Positions 35,014-44,161 of a DNA stretch of 64,000 nucleotides are shown one piece after another. The first letter of the stretch is position 1; each line of letters opens with the position of its first letter. This DNA comes from Blastopirellula marina (GTDB lineage Bacteria; Planctomycetota; Planctomycetia; Pirellulales; Pirellulaceae). The notes under the pieces are model-generated. The model was not told the DNA's origin. It did not search any database and was given only the letters and a program-made list of their open reading frames with translations. The stretch lies in the NCBI RefSeq assembly GCF_002967715.1, contig NZ_PUIA01000035.1:186001-250000 (forward strand). The letters run 5' to 3'. The position numbers and the translations under genes were made by a program.

Positions 35014-35358
35014 TCGAAGAGAGAAATCTAACCGCGGATAAGAGAAGACGGAATCAAACGAATCCGGGTGCCGCGCTCAAGTCTGCTAGGGCGTGGCTTT
35101 CAGCACGAACGATCGTCGTAGGATGGCTACGCCTTCTTAGGCGATAGCCATCTTTCCGGGTTCAAGATGGCTATCCGGTGAAGACACTGGTAGCCATCCT
35201 ACGACCGCGTGTGATTGATTTCGTTTTCGAGACACCCCCAAGCAGACTTGAGCGTGGTACCCGGGATTGGTTTTGACTGATCCTCATCCGCTTCATCCAC
35301 GGTTCCTCCCTCTCTTCTCATTAACCACAACACAAAAGCACAACCCCAGGAAACCACC
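35014..35358. repeat. Repeat block: B, A and inverted B
   Basis: Family B (35064-35100), family A (35117-35203), then an inverted family B copy (35233-35265), so the A unit is enclosed by opposed B units. TCCGCTTCATCCACGGTTCC follows. AGGAAACC precedes the next ATG. Confidence 0.75.
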
Positions 35359-37911
35359 ATGGCAATTTGTATCTGGCGCGGCGACGCGCAGGGCGTGGCC
35401 CAGGTCGACAAGGTGACCGTCGACAATGTCGAGGTCGGCGACACGTTCACGCTGACGATCAATCGCAAAACAGTTTCGTTCACGGCAACCGCCGGCACGC
35501 CGGAAAGTGTTTATCAAGGGCTCTCTGCGGCAATCGCAGCGGCGGCAATTGCCGAGTTCCCTTCCGCCGCGGCCGTAGCGGCCACCGACAGTGTCGCGGC
35601 CCATCTTCGCTTGACGGGCCTGGCCGACGGCACCCCGTTTGTCGTTACCGGCACAACCAACAACGGCGGCACCGCCGAGGTAGCGGTCGAAGTCTTGCGA
35701 TCCGGCGGAAACGGCGTGAACATGATTCAGCAGGTCAGTCTGCCGGCAGGCCTGGCCAGTGGAACATTCACCCTCAGCTTCGAAGGACAAACGACCGGCA
35801 ATCTGACGCTCGATGAATCGGCCGCCGATATCGAGACCGCACTCAAAGCGTTATCGAACATCGGTAGCAGCGATGTCACTGTCAGTGGCCCCAATGGTGG
35901 CCCGTGGCTGGTCGAGTTCACCGGCACCCTGGCCGCCACCACGCAGACGCTGCTGACCGGCAACGGAGCGAGCCTGGCTGGGCAATCGGTCAGCGTCACG
36001 ACCACCACCACCGGGCAGCCAGGGGATAATCATCGGCTGAAGATCGTCGGCACCCAGGCCCTCAGCGAAACCGTTCCCATCGGGTTCTCGCTGATGCCCA
36101 ACGAGCCCGACGCGACCGCTTCCGGCACGGTCCATTCCGCCCAAACCGATGCCCAGTGGCTGAGCCTTCTTGCGCATGTGTACGGGCTGGCCAGCAGTTC
36201 GTCGCTGTCGTTGGTTCGCACCAGTTCCACAACCGCCACGACCCGCACTTACACGATCGAAGTCGAGATCGTCGCCGAGAAAGCAGGCCATGCCGTGCTC
36301 GCGCCGACGGTCGCCCGTTCGACGATTATCACTTACGACCTCGATGCCGTCGTGAGCCACACCATCGTCAGCAACGGTGGCAACTCGACAAACGAAGTGC
36401 AGGCCGTCACGCTGCCTGGCAATCCTTCGGGAGGCACGTTCACGCTGAGTTTTCAAGGGCAGACGACCGGCAACCTGACCTTCGACGAGTCGGCCGCGGA
36501 TGTCGAAGCCGCGCTCGAAGCACTCTCGAACATCGCCAGCGGCGCGGTCTCGGTCACCGGCGACGACGGCGGACCATGGACGATCGAGTTCACCGGAACG
36601 CTGGCCGGTACGGACGTCGGGCAGATGACCGCCAGCGGCGCGAACCTGACCGGAGGCACCGTCACCATCAGCACCGTGCAAGCCGCCGTGGCCAATCAAA
36701 ACGAACAGGCTCTGCTGACCATGTCGGCCAGCGTCACCAGCGGCACGTTCACGCTGACCTACGACGAAAGCGAATCGACCAACATCCCCTACAACGCCAC
36801 TTCGGCCAGCGTGAAGAGCGCGCTTCAGTCGACGGCCAGCATCGGCAGTGGCGACGTCAACGTCAGCGGCCCGGCCGGTGGTCCGTGGCTGGTCGAGTTC
36901 ATCGGAAGTCTTGCCGGACAGAACGTTACCGCGATCACGTCCAACGGCACGAATCTCGTAGGAGCGGGTACCCAGTCTCTGACGATCTCCCCGCTGATCA
37001 CACCCACCGGCCCCGCGTTTTGGGACAACGCCGCGAACTGGTCGACCAGCAGCGTGCCGACCGACGGCGACACGGCTATTCTGGAAGCAAGCGATCGCCC
37101 GGTACTGTATGGGCTGAATCAATCGTCGGTAACGCTCGCCGCGCTACTGGTGCGGGGCAGCTTCGTCGGTACGATCGGCCTTCCGCATGGGAATCAGGCC
37201 GGTTACCTCGAATACCGCGACACGCATCTGCGCATCAGCGCGAGCAGCGTGCGGATCGGTGAAGGAGCCGGCAGTGGTAGCGAGCGAATTCGGCTTGATC
37301 TCGGCAGCGGGCAAACCGATGTAACGGTAGCCGGCAGCGCGTCGCCCGCGGCGTTGGATGAGTATGCAGTGAATGTTCTCGGCACGCATGCGGCCAACGT
37401 GCTTCGCATCTATCGCGGTAGCGTTTCGTCGGCTCAATACGCCGGGCAAGCTGCCGTGTGGGCAAGCGTGCAAGTCGGTTACGCCGACGATCCGGCAGGC
37501 GATGTCGAGTTGCTGTTGGGAGACAACGCGGCGGTGGGAAGTCTGATCGCTCACGGCGGTCAGATCACATGCTTTGCCAACAGCGGAAGCGATATTACCT
37601 CGCTGCTGGTAACGGCAGGAAGCGTGGTGATCGGCGGAACCGATGGGATCGCACAGCTCGACATCGAAGGAGGGAACGTCTTCTACCACACAACCGGCAC
37701 GCTTGGCGGCAATACGGTGGTTGGGGGCTCTGGCACGCTCAGCTTCGAAGGCGATCTGCGCGACAAGACGGTTACCAATGCGATTACCTGTCGCGGCGAT
37801 GCGGCCAATGTGCTTGATCCGCAAGGAGTCGTCGCCGACCTGACCGTTCACTATCAATCGACGTCCCGCTTCCCGGAGCTGGGAACGAACTTCACCGCAG
37901 CGAGGTCGTAA
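35359..37911 (+). CDS. Large beta-repeat virion protein (tail/adhesin)
   Basis: 850 residues. N-terminal VDNVEVGDTFTLTINRKTVS domain, then three copies of a module of about 90 residues at about 121-213, 345-437 and 447-540 (SGTFTLSF.GQTTGNLT.DESAAD...AL.ALSNI...V.V.G..GGPW..EFTGTLA), the third being most divergent. The C-terminal third is Gly/Ser/Thr-rich and beta-helix-like (FWDNAANWSTSSVPTDGDTA). Probably a tail-tip or surface-binding protein; module swapping is likely. Host target unknown. Confidence 0.65.
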   Translation: MAICIWRGDAQGVAQVDKVTVDNVEVGDTFTLTINRKTVSFTATAGTPESVYQGLSAAIAAAAIAEFPSAAAVAATDSVAAHLRLTGLADGTPFVVTGTTNNGGTAEVAVEVLRSGGNGVNMIQQVSLPAGLASGTFTLSFEGQTTGNLTLDESAADIETALKALSNIGSSDVTVSGPNGGPWLVEFTGTLAATTQTLLTGNGASLAGQSVSVTTTTTGQPGDNHRLKIVGTQALSETVPIGFSLMPNEPDATASGTVHSAQTDAQWLSLLAHVYGLASSSSLSLVRTSSTTATTRTYTIEVEIVAEKAGHAVLAPTVARSTIITYDLDAVVSHTIVSNGGNSTNEVQAVTLPGNPSGGTFTLSFQGQTTGNLTFDESAADVEAALEALSNIASGAVSVTGDDGGPWTIEFTGTLAGTDVGQMTASGANLTGGTVTISTVQAAVANQNEQALLTMSASVTSGTFTLTYDESESTNIPYNATSASVKSALQSTASIGSGDVNVSGPAGGPWLVEFIGSLAGQNVTAITSNGTNLVGAGTQSLTISPLITPTGPAFWDNAANWSTSSVPTDGDTAILEASDRPVLYGLNQSSVTLAALLVRGSFVGTIGLPHGNQAGYLEYRDTHLRISASSVRIGEGAGSGSERIRLDLGSGQTDVTVAGSASPAALDEYAVNVLGTHAANVLRIYRGSVSSAQYAGQAAVWASVQVGYADDPAGDVELLLGDNAAVGSLIAHGGQITCFANSGSDITSLLVTAGSVVIGGTDGIAQLDIEGGNVFYHTTGTLGGNTVVGGSGTLSFEGDLRDKTVTNAITCRGDAANVLDPQGVVADLTVHYQSTSRFPELGTNFTAARS

Positions 37912-37912
37912 C

Positions 37913-39574
37913 ATGATCAGCCAACCAATGTTCACCTACCCCGGCATCACCGATTACCTCTCGGTCAGCTATACGCTGTCGCATGGCACGCAGCCAGGCA
38001 AGATCCATGTACGCTGCGTGGCCGGCATGGCCTCCCCTGCGATGCAGGGAACGGCTCGGCTGTTCGATCCCGGCACCGGCGTTACGGTTCAACTGCCAGA
38101 CTGCCGCGTCGATTCGGCGCACGTCGAGCTTTCGCCCAGCGGAGAGCAGGTGATTCGCTTCGAGATCCTCGATCAGCGTTGGCGCTGGCGGCTGGGGTAC
38201 ATCTCGGGGCAGTACAATCTGCGTACCGAAGCTGCCTCGCAGATCGTGCCCGGCACGCAAAAGTCGCCGCGCGAACTGGCCCAACTTTGTCTGACCGCGA
38301 TGGGCGTGACGCATGAGGATCTATCGCGAATGCCCAACCATGCCCGCCCCTATGTCGACTGGGACATTACCAACCCGGCCGCGGCGCTGGCAGCTTTGGC
38401 CGAAACGGTCGGCTGCACGGTGGTGCTCAAGACCAACGGCCGCGTCTCGCTCGAGCCAACCGGGCAAGGCAAGTCGCTGCCAATCAATGGCTTTCTGCTG
38501 CAAGGACGCACCAGCTACGATCCGCCTGAGCTGCCGCTGGGGATCGAACTGGTGGCCGGTCCCACGCGTTATCAGGTCGACTTTGAATTGGAAGCGGTCG
38601 GCGAAGACATCGACGGCGAGATCAAACCGATCGACGAGCTCAGTTACAAGCCGAAGCAGGGATGGGCGTTTGAAACGGCCTGGACCGACAACGTCGACCC
38701 GCGGTGCCAGGAACTTTCTCAGCAATCGATCTTCAAGATGTACCGCATCAAGGTGCCTGACTACCTGCCTGGCGTGGCCAAGACGCGCGGCAATCGTGTG
38801 CGAAGCATCGACGAAGTCTTGCCGCTCCTGTCGCATCAGCTCGACGACGACCTGCTGCCGGACGATACCCGTAAGCGAAGACCGCCGTGGGTATACGGCA
38901 CGTATGCCAAGGGGGAACTCGGCTCGTCCAAGCCAAGCATGCAGCCCCCCAGCCCCAACTTGGCATCGTATCCCGAGCAGCGCTACCAGCGCGCGTTCAC
39001 GGTCGACTATCGCCGCGGCATCGTGCGTTTCGCCGAGCCGGTCTTTCAGTACATCGACAACGGCACCCAGCAGCTGCGCAAAGCGGCCGATCTTCGCTTG
39101 CGGGTCGCCACTTGTTGGCGACGCAGCGAGACCCGCGGGCTCGAACACTGGAGCCTCTTGCGAGGGCGGAAGTCGGCTCGCGAGAACCCGCTGGTCGTGC
39201 ATCGCAGCGATATTGCTTTGGAAGTAAAGCACGACGAGAAGACTTCGCGCGTACGCGACAACGTAGACGAGCTCACGCGTCAGGCGCGGTATTACCTTGA
39301 TCAGACGCTCGCCCAGATGCGATCGCAGCCAATTGCCAGCGCGCAGTACGTGGGCCTGCAACCGATCGAGCCAGACGGGGCGATTCGCCAGGTTACGTGG
39401 CGGATCGATAGCGAAGGTTCGCTGGCCGCGAAGACGACCGCTTCGCTCAACTGCGAGCAGCTTCTGCTGGATGCCAGCTACCAAGAGAAACGCTTCCTGG
39501 AACGGGTGCGTCAGAACCTGCACCGACAGCAGCAAGCCCAACAAGCCAAGGGGGTACAACATGGACAGCCCTAG
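37913..39574 (+). CDS. Tail hub/baseplate-type protein
   Basis: 553 residues, starting 1 base after the preceding stop. Early part resembles hub proteins (VSYTLSHGTQPGKIHVRCVA; YVDWDITNPAAALAALAETV; GCTVVLKTNGRVSLEPTGQG). Middle contains a long insertion with basic turns; C-terminus is helical (NLHRQQQAQQAKGVQHGQP). Called from position between the tail-tip protein and fibre, plus the AAALAALAETVGC segment. Confidence 0.55.
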   Translation: MISQPMFTYPGITDYLSVSYTLSHGTQPGKIHVRCVAGMASPAMQGTARLFDPGTGVTVQLPDCRVDSAHVELSPSGEQVIRFEILDQRWRWRLGYISGQYNLRTEAASQIVPGTQKSPRELAQLCLTAMGVTHEDLSRMPNHARPYVDWDITNPAAALAALAETVGCTVVLKTNGRVSLEPTGQGKSLPINGFLLQGRTSYDPPELPLGIELVAGPTRYQVDFELEAVGEDIDGEIKPIDELSYKPKQGWAFETAWTDNVDPRCQELSQQSIFKMYRIKVPDYLPGVAKTRGNRVRSIDEVLPLLSHQLDDDLLPDDTRKRRPPWVYGTYAKGELGSSKPSMQPPSPNLASYPEQRYQRAFTVDYRRGIVRFAEPVFQYIDNGTQQLRKAADLRLRVATCWRRSETRGLEHWSLLRGRKSARENPLVVHRSDIALEVKHDEKTSRVRDNVDELTRQARYYLDQTLAQMRSQPIASAQYVGLQPIEPDGAIRQVTWRIDSEGSLAAKTTASLNCEQLLLDASYQEKRFLERVRQNLHRQQQAQQAKGVQHGQP

Positions 39575-42251
39575 TCGCGCCACCGACGCGCAGCGCTGGC
39601 TGCGATTTCAAAACGTGGCAAGCGAAGTCATTCCCCCATTCGCCGTGATCGGTTCGCAGCCAGGCGAAGACGACACGGTCGACGCGATCCACTCCAGCAG
39701 CAAGCTCGACTTCGCCCTGCGGCTGGGCCGACCACGCGCCGAGGCGCGGCATCAACACGACGCGGGTCTGTTTTACGTGAACGGCTCGCAGGCCATTTCA
39801 CCGAAGAGCCGGGGACGCTGTACGCAAACCGGCATGATGCAGGCCCTGATTGGTTACCCAACGGACCAACCGCCAGTCTGGGGCGATGGGTTGTCGATCG
39901 ATGCCGCGCCGGCGCAGACGCCGTTCTACCTTGTTCCTGGCGCGGGGGCTTTCAAGTTCATCGACTTCGACGGCTGCCCCCAAACGACCTTCAAAGACGC
40001 GGCTCGGCCAGGCTACCAGTTTCGCGTTGGTTGGATTGTGCCTGCTTCGCCAAGTGGGGTGCTCGATGGTGCGATCATCAAGGATAGTCAGACGCTCGCG
40101 ACGCTTTCTCCGGGTGCAATGCTTTCCCTCAGAGGCCGCGATAACCCCGAGCTTGTTCCGTTCGGCCTGAGCGAGAGCCTGCCCTATTCGAGCGAAACGC
40201 AAAGTCTGTTGACGCGCGGCTTTCATCGCATCCACACCACGGGGCATTACCTGTTATGCTTCACGGCCCGCATTCGTGCGACCGAAGCGGATGCCAACGT
40301 CAACATCCCCAGCAACCTGACGCTGACCTGCCGCACTAACCGCATCAACAATACCGATGCGTTCTACACGGTGGACCAGGTCGAGGCACTAGCGGCAACG
40401 GACGACCTGAGCGAAGTTGGTTCCGACTACAACTTCCACGCTTTGGACGTTGGGGCGGAAGACCAGCCAGCCGATACGCAGTTGGTGGAAGGGGAAACGG
40501 TGGAAGTGCATCGCCACTGGCAGACCGTCAGCGGATCAACCGTGCTACGCATGACCGAGGGGGAACTCTTCTTCATGTACAACTCGACGCTGCACGAGAT
40601 CGAGGTTTCTGGCGTTTCTGGAACGCTGGTGCTGTTGTCTGGGGCCAGCAGCGGCGGTGGTGGCGTCTCCCACGCTTCCAGTTCAGCGAGTAGCACCGAC
40701 AGCGGATTTGATGCGGCGGTTACCACGGCACTGGACAACCGCGTAACGACCGTCGCAGCGAATGTCGACACGCTTCAGGCCACGGTCACCACGCACGGCA
40801 CGACGATCAGTTCGCATACGGCGGCGCTATCGTCCCTCGCGACCAGCATCGCGGCGAATGCTTCCGCGATCAGTGGCAATGCAGACGACATTGGTAACCA
40901 CAGCGCCGCCATCGTAAGTCACGAGACGCGGATCGGTGGCCTGGAAGCCTTCGAGACTTCTGCAACGGCGGCGATTTCTGCGAACACGTCCGCCATCTCG
41001 GGCAACTCGGACGACATTGCCAGCAGCGCCGCTGCGATTGCGGTGAATTCCGCGGAGATCGGCGACCTGCAGACGTTTCAAACCACAACGCAAGCCGCAT
41101 TCGCCGAAGCGATCGCTGACGGAACGATCACGACCGCGACCGGCGACCAGGTTGCCATTGCCGGTGGGATCGTCACCGACTTCACGCCAGGGCCGGTCAC
41201 GTTGCCTGGTACCGCTGGGACGAACACCTACTTTCTGCAAACCAACGGCAACGGCACCACGGCCTGGGCCAAAGCGGTCAGCGGTAGCTGGCTGGTCAAT
41301 GGCAGCGGACATCTGGTACCGGAAACCAACAACGTTCGCGACATCGGAACGACATCGATCAAGCCGCGTCACTTGTACCTGGCCGGCAACGCGACGATTG
41401 ACGGCACGATGACGGTGAGCGGGGTCAACGTCATCGGCTACATGAATTCGGTCGGCCTGGTCACGGCTAACAACACCAGCGATATCGACGACCTGCAAAC
41501 GCTTTTCGCGGCTGGCGTGCATGGCAATTTTATCGACGGCCTGCTGATCCATTCCGATACCGATACGGCCCACGATTTACAGATTGGGGCAGGCAGTTGT
41601 GCTTCGTCGGATGGGGCCGCGATTATCACCAATGGATCAACCACGGTGATTGCCATCGACGATTCCGGGGATCGCGTCGACAGCAGTTCGCTCGATGCGA
41701 GTACCGATTACTACGTGCTGGCAGGGATGGACGGTGGTTCGTTCGTCGCCGGCTTTTCCAAGGTGAACAGCCTGCCGACCGGTTGGGACTGTTTTCGAGC
41801 GATCGGCCTGTATCGCACGAACAGTTCTTCGCAACTACGCGAAACGTCGATGCGTTCGCACGATCGGTTTGTGACGTATCAAACGGCGATCACGGCGGCC
41901 AGTTACCTGGCCTCGAACACGCCGACCTCGGGCACGCTGGTCGATACGCAGTCGCCACGCCTGGCCGATCTGGCGGTCGATTGCCAGTCGATCGTCGGCA
42001 ACGCCACCAACGGCTGCATCATCAACATGGCCAACGGTAACTACGGATCGGCGACGGCCAACAATGGACCGCGTAAACATTACCATCCGGTCCTCGGTTC
42101 GTTCAGCTACACGAACCTGCCGGTGACCCTTTTGACCAATGCCAGCGGGCAAGTCTATCACTGGTGCTACAACACCGGTTCCGGCACGCTGACGCGCATT
42201 CCCACCGAATCTTTACTGACCATCTTTGGCTACTATTGGAGTCCGTCTTAA
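39561..42251 (+). CDS. Tail fibre protein with coiled-coil shaft
   Basis: 896 residues from the ATG at 39561 (MDSPSRATDAQRWL), overlapping the previous gene by 14 bases; the frame further upstream is a shadow. N-terminal attachment region, a Ser/Gly-rich hinge (SGASSGGGGVSHASSSASST), then a repetitive coiled-coil/beta shaft (AALSSLATSIAANASAISGN; FETSATAAISANTSAISGNS) and a knob-like C-terminus (NIRDIG... then TRIPTESLLTIFGYYWSPS). Receptor binding is the expected role. Confidence 0.75.
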   Translation: MDSPSRATDAQRWLRFQNVASEVIPPFAVIGSQPGEDDTVDAIHSSSKLDFALRLGRPRAEARHQHDAGLFYVNGSQAISPKSRGRCTQTGMMQALIGYPTDQPPVWGDGLSIDAAPAQTPFYLVPGAGAFKFIDFDGCPQTTFKDAARPGYQFRVGWIVPASPSGVLDGAIIKDSQTLATLSPGAMLSLRGRDNPELVPFGLSESLPYSSETQSLLTRGFHRIHTTGHYLLCFTARIRATEADANVNIPSNLTLTCRTNRINNTDAFYTVDQVEALAATDDLSEVGSDYNFHALDVGAEDQPADTQLVEGETVEVHRHWQTVSGSTVLRMTEGELFFMYNSTLHEIEVSGVSGTLVLLSGASSGGGGVSHASSSASSTDSGFDAAVTTALDNRVTTVAANVDTLQATVTTHGTTISSHTAALSSLATSIAANASAISGNADDIGNHSAAIVSHETRIGGLEAFETSATAAISANTSAISGNSDDIASSAAAIAVNSAEIGDLQTFQTTTQAAFAEAIADGTITTATGDQVAIAGGIVTDFTPGPVTLPGTAGTNTYFLQTNGNGTTAWAKAVSGSWLVNGSGHLVPETNNVRDIGTTSIKPRHLYLAGNATIDGTMTVSGVNVIGYMNSVGLVTANNTSDIDDLQTLFAAGVHGNFIDGLLIHSDTDTAHDLQIGAGSCASSDGAAIITNGSTTVIAIDDSGDRVDSSSLDASTDYYVLAGMDGGSFVAGFSKVNSLPTGWDCFRAIGLYRTNSSSQLRETSMRSHDRFVTYQTAITAASYLASNTPTSGTLVDTQSPRLADLAVDCQSIVGNATNGCIINMANGNYGSATANNGPRKHYHPVLGSFSYTNLPVTLLTNASGQVYHWCYNTGSGTLTRIPTESLLTIFGYYWSPS

Positions 42252-42769
42252 TGGGTACCGCTATTTTTCGTGAAGGCACTCTGGTGATGCTGTTCGCCGG
42301 CGACCTGCCGGAACCTTCGCCGGTGGTGGCCGGAGATGAACTCATCGAAGCCGACACCGCCGACGAAGCCTTGGCAGTTTACGACACCACCCACGGCACG
42401 AACCTTGCCGCCGTGAAAGCGAAACGGCAAGAAGTGGTGGACGGCTATGCCGATGCGATCGCGGCCGGGTACGACACAGGCCTCGGGTTTTCGCTGAAGT
42501 TAAGTGAAGAAGATCAACGGGTTTTGTTCGACTACCAGCAGCGACTGCTGCGGCAGATAGCCAAAGACCCACCTGAGATTTCGTCGACCGATATCAAACC
42601 GCTCAAAGGAACGGACGATGCCTGGCACCTGATTACGGTCGAGCAGATCATCAATGCGATCGACGGCGGAGCAGGGCACGTCGAGAATTTGAACGGAGCC
42701 TACGCCGGCTACGAGGCCATGTTGGCGCAGGGCGTGACACAGTTCGTGGTTGATTTCGCTCAGCCGTAG
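42251..42769 (+). CDS. Fibre-associated hypothetical protein
   Basis: 172 residues from the ATG at 42251, which overlaps the fibre stop (TAATG). Begins MGTAIFREGTLVMLFAGDLP; contains GYDTGLGFSLKLSEEDQRVL. Last rightward gene of the structural cluster. A fibre chaperone or tip protein is plausible by position; no family assigned. Confidence 0.5.
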   Translation: MGTAIFREGTLVMLFAGDLPEPSPVVAGDELIEADTADEALAVYDTTHGTNLAAVKAKRQEVVDGYADAIAAGYDTGLGFSLKLSEEDQRVLFDYQQRLLRQIAKDPPEISSTDIKPLKGTDDAWHLITVEQIINAIDGGAGHVENLNGAYAGYEAMLAQGVTQFVVDFAQP

Positions 42770-42947
42770 TGATCGAGCTAGCCGCCAGGTCGGCGACCTC
42801 TGCTTCGCTTTGGATACCAATGCAATCCCCGGCGAATCAGCAGCGGCACGATGCCCCTCACGGCGAACGTCATCAGCGCGGCAGAGGGAGAGCAACCTTT
42901 TTGCTCACGCCCATCCATGATATCCGTGGTTCACCTTCCTCTTCCGT

Positions 42948-43460
42948 TTACTTAGCCGGAAGCTCAAGTGGCATCGAGATCAGCAAACCGGCGGTGCGGT
43001 CTGCGGTGTCTTTGCGGTTACGGACGTGGCACTTCAAGCACTGCGAAGCGAGGCGAATGGGGCCAGCGAAGCGGTAGGTCTCCTTTTCGACCGCATCGAA
43101 GTAGGGCTTCCGATCGGCCAGCGCTTTGACGGCCGCTTTCTCGAATGCATCTTCCGCCTGGTGATCGACGTTGACGACATCGGTCTCGACAACCAGCCAC
43201 TTCAAGCGAACGTTGTAAGTTTCCTGGAGCGCATCGAACACGTCTTCCATCGACGCCGATGGAATCACGCGCGATTCGTCCTCGATAAAGAAATCGCGAT
43301 GCACGACCTGGAGCGTGCCGTGGATGGTCTCGTGCAACAGCATGGCCCGGGCCCTGGCTTCGGCCTGAGACGTAGCGGGGGACAGCTTCGGCTCTGCAGC
43401 ATAGGTCCATGACGCAAGCAGCAGAAGCAGCGCAGCGATGAGAGTTTTCGACACAGGCAT
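42948..43460 (-). CDS. DUF3365 (Tll0287-like) periplasmic haem protein
   Basis: 170 residues from the ATG at 43460 (MPVSKTLIAALLLLLASWTY), a clean signal peptide; the 18 residues upstream look non-coding. Contains a single c-type haem motif CLKCH near the C-terminus and a sensor-like helical domain (LQVVHRDFFIEDESRVIPSA). DUF3365 proteins bind one haem and act in redox sensing or electron transfer. Convergent with the phage cluster and marks its right limit. Confidence 0.85.
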   Translation of the reverse strand: MPVSKTLIAALLLLLASWTYAAEPKLSPATSQAEARARAMLLHETIHGTLQVVHRDFFIEDESRVIPSASMEDVFDALQETYNVRLKWLVVETDVVNVDHQAEDAFEKAAVKALADRKPYFDAVEKETYRFAGPIRLASQCLKCHVRNRKDTADRTAGLLISMPLELPAK

Positions 43461-43822
43461 GAGGAACATTCCGAGGCGGGGCAGGGGAGCGGTTGGGGCG
43501 AGCCTAGACCTCATGATATGCCACGTAAGATGATCGACCTAGATAATTCTGGACTTTCTTGTCCAGAATTGATTTTCCGAGGGCCTTTTGACAACCTCAG
43601 CGTGTGTCACAACCGCCCTCGGCAGTGCGAAGTGGCCAGCATGCCCAAGCAGACTTGGGCGCGACAACGGAGCAGTCGCCAAGCGAATCGCTAGCGGCCG
43701 TTCGCGTGAATCTGCCTTGGCAATCGCGGGGTTTTCTCGTATGGAAACCCCTGCGAATGCCGATCAAACGAATAGGCTTGTTCGCTGCCTGGCCCCAACG
43801 ACCACACTTCATGGTGTCGCCG
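43461..43822. other. Intergenic region with hairpin and inverted family B copy
   Basis: AATTCTGGAC-tttctt-GTCCAGAATT (43545-43570) is a perfect 10-bp hairpin upstream of the DUF3365 gene. An inverted family B unit lies at 43638-43664. No gene before 43823. Confidence 0.5.
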
Positions 43823-44002
43823 ATGAATCGAATCATGCTGCTTATCGTTTTGCTTCTTCTCTGTACAAGCACTGGCTGTACCGTTTCGGACGCCCTATTC
43901 GGTGTGTTCGGCGGCGGGTACAGCGGCGGTGGATCTACCTGGGAGGAAAAGAAATACGACTACGACCAACGGGTCAGTGCCTCGACAAGTTACGATCCGT
44001 AG
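43823..44002 (+). CDS. Small lipoprotein
   Basis: 59 residues from the ATG at 43823; longer upstream frames run through repeat DNA. Signal MNRIMLLIVLLLLCTSTGC with lipobox ending at Cys19, then Gly-rich GVFGGGYSGGGSTWEEKKYD and an acidic Tyr tail. Too short for a family call; outer-membrane or envelope anchored. Confidence 0.6.
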   Translation: MNRIMLLIVLLLLCTSTGCTVSDALFGVFGGGYSGGGSTWEEKKYDYDQRVSASTSYDP

Positions 44003-44161
44003 ATCACTTGGCTTTTGTGATTCAAGTGCGCATGAAGTCAGGTAGGCTGGGCGAGAACAACGGCCTCGTGTTCGTCTGGCATACGTTTCTCGGTTGTTGG
44101 CGCAAGGACATGAATACAGGCTCAAGAAGATTTGAGCTTGGCACCGGCTAATTATTATCGG

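Noticed and set aside
15478-35203. Repeated units that might be a CRISPR array
   Set aside because: Copies are 90 bp, kilobases apart, self-complementary and intergenic; no regular spacers and no cas genes.
35851-37122. 423-codon minus-strand ORF inside the beta-repeat gene
   Set aside because: Shadow of the repeated plus-strand frame; rich in Arg/Gly/Asp with no motif.
38321-39583. 420-codon minus-strand ORF inside the hub gene
   Set aside because: Shadow; no ribosome-binding site or domain, and the sense frame is coupled to its neighbours.
15960-42769. Complete inducible prophage
   Set aside because: No integrase, excisionase, repressor, replication gene or flanking att repeat could be found in the window; described instead as a domesticated or GTA-like cluster.
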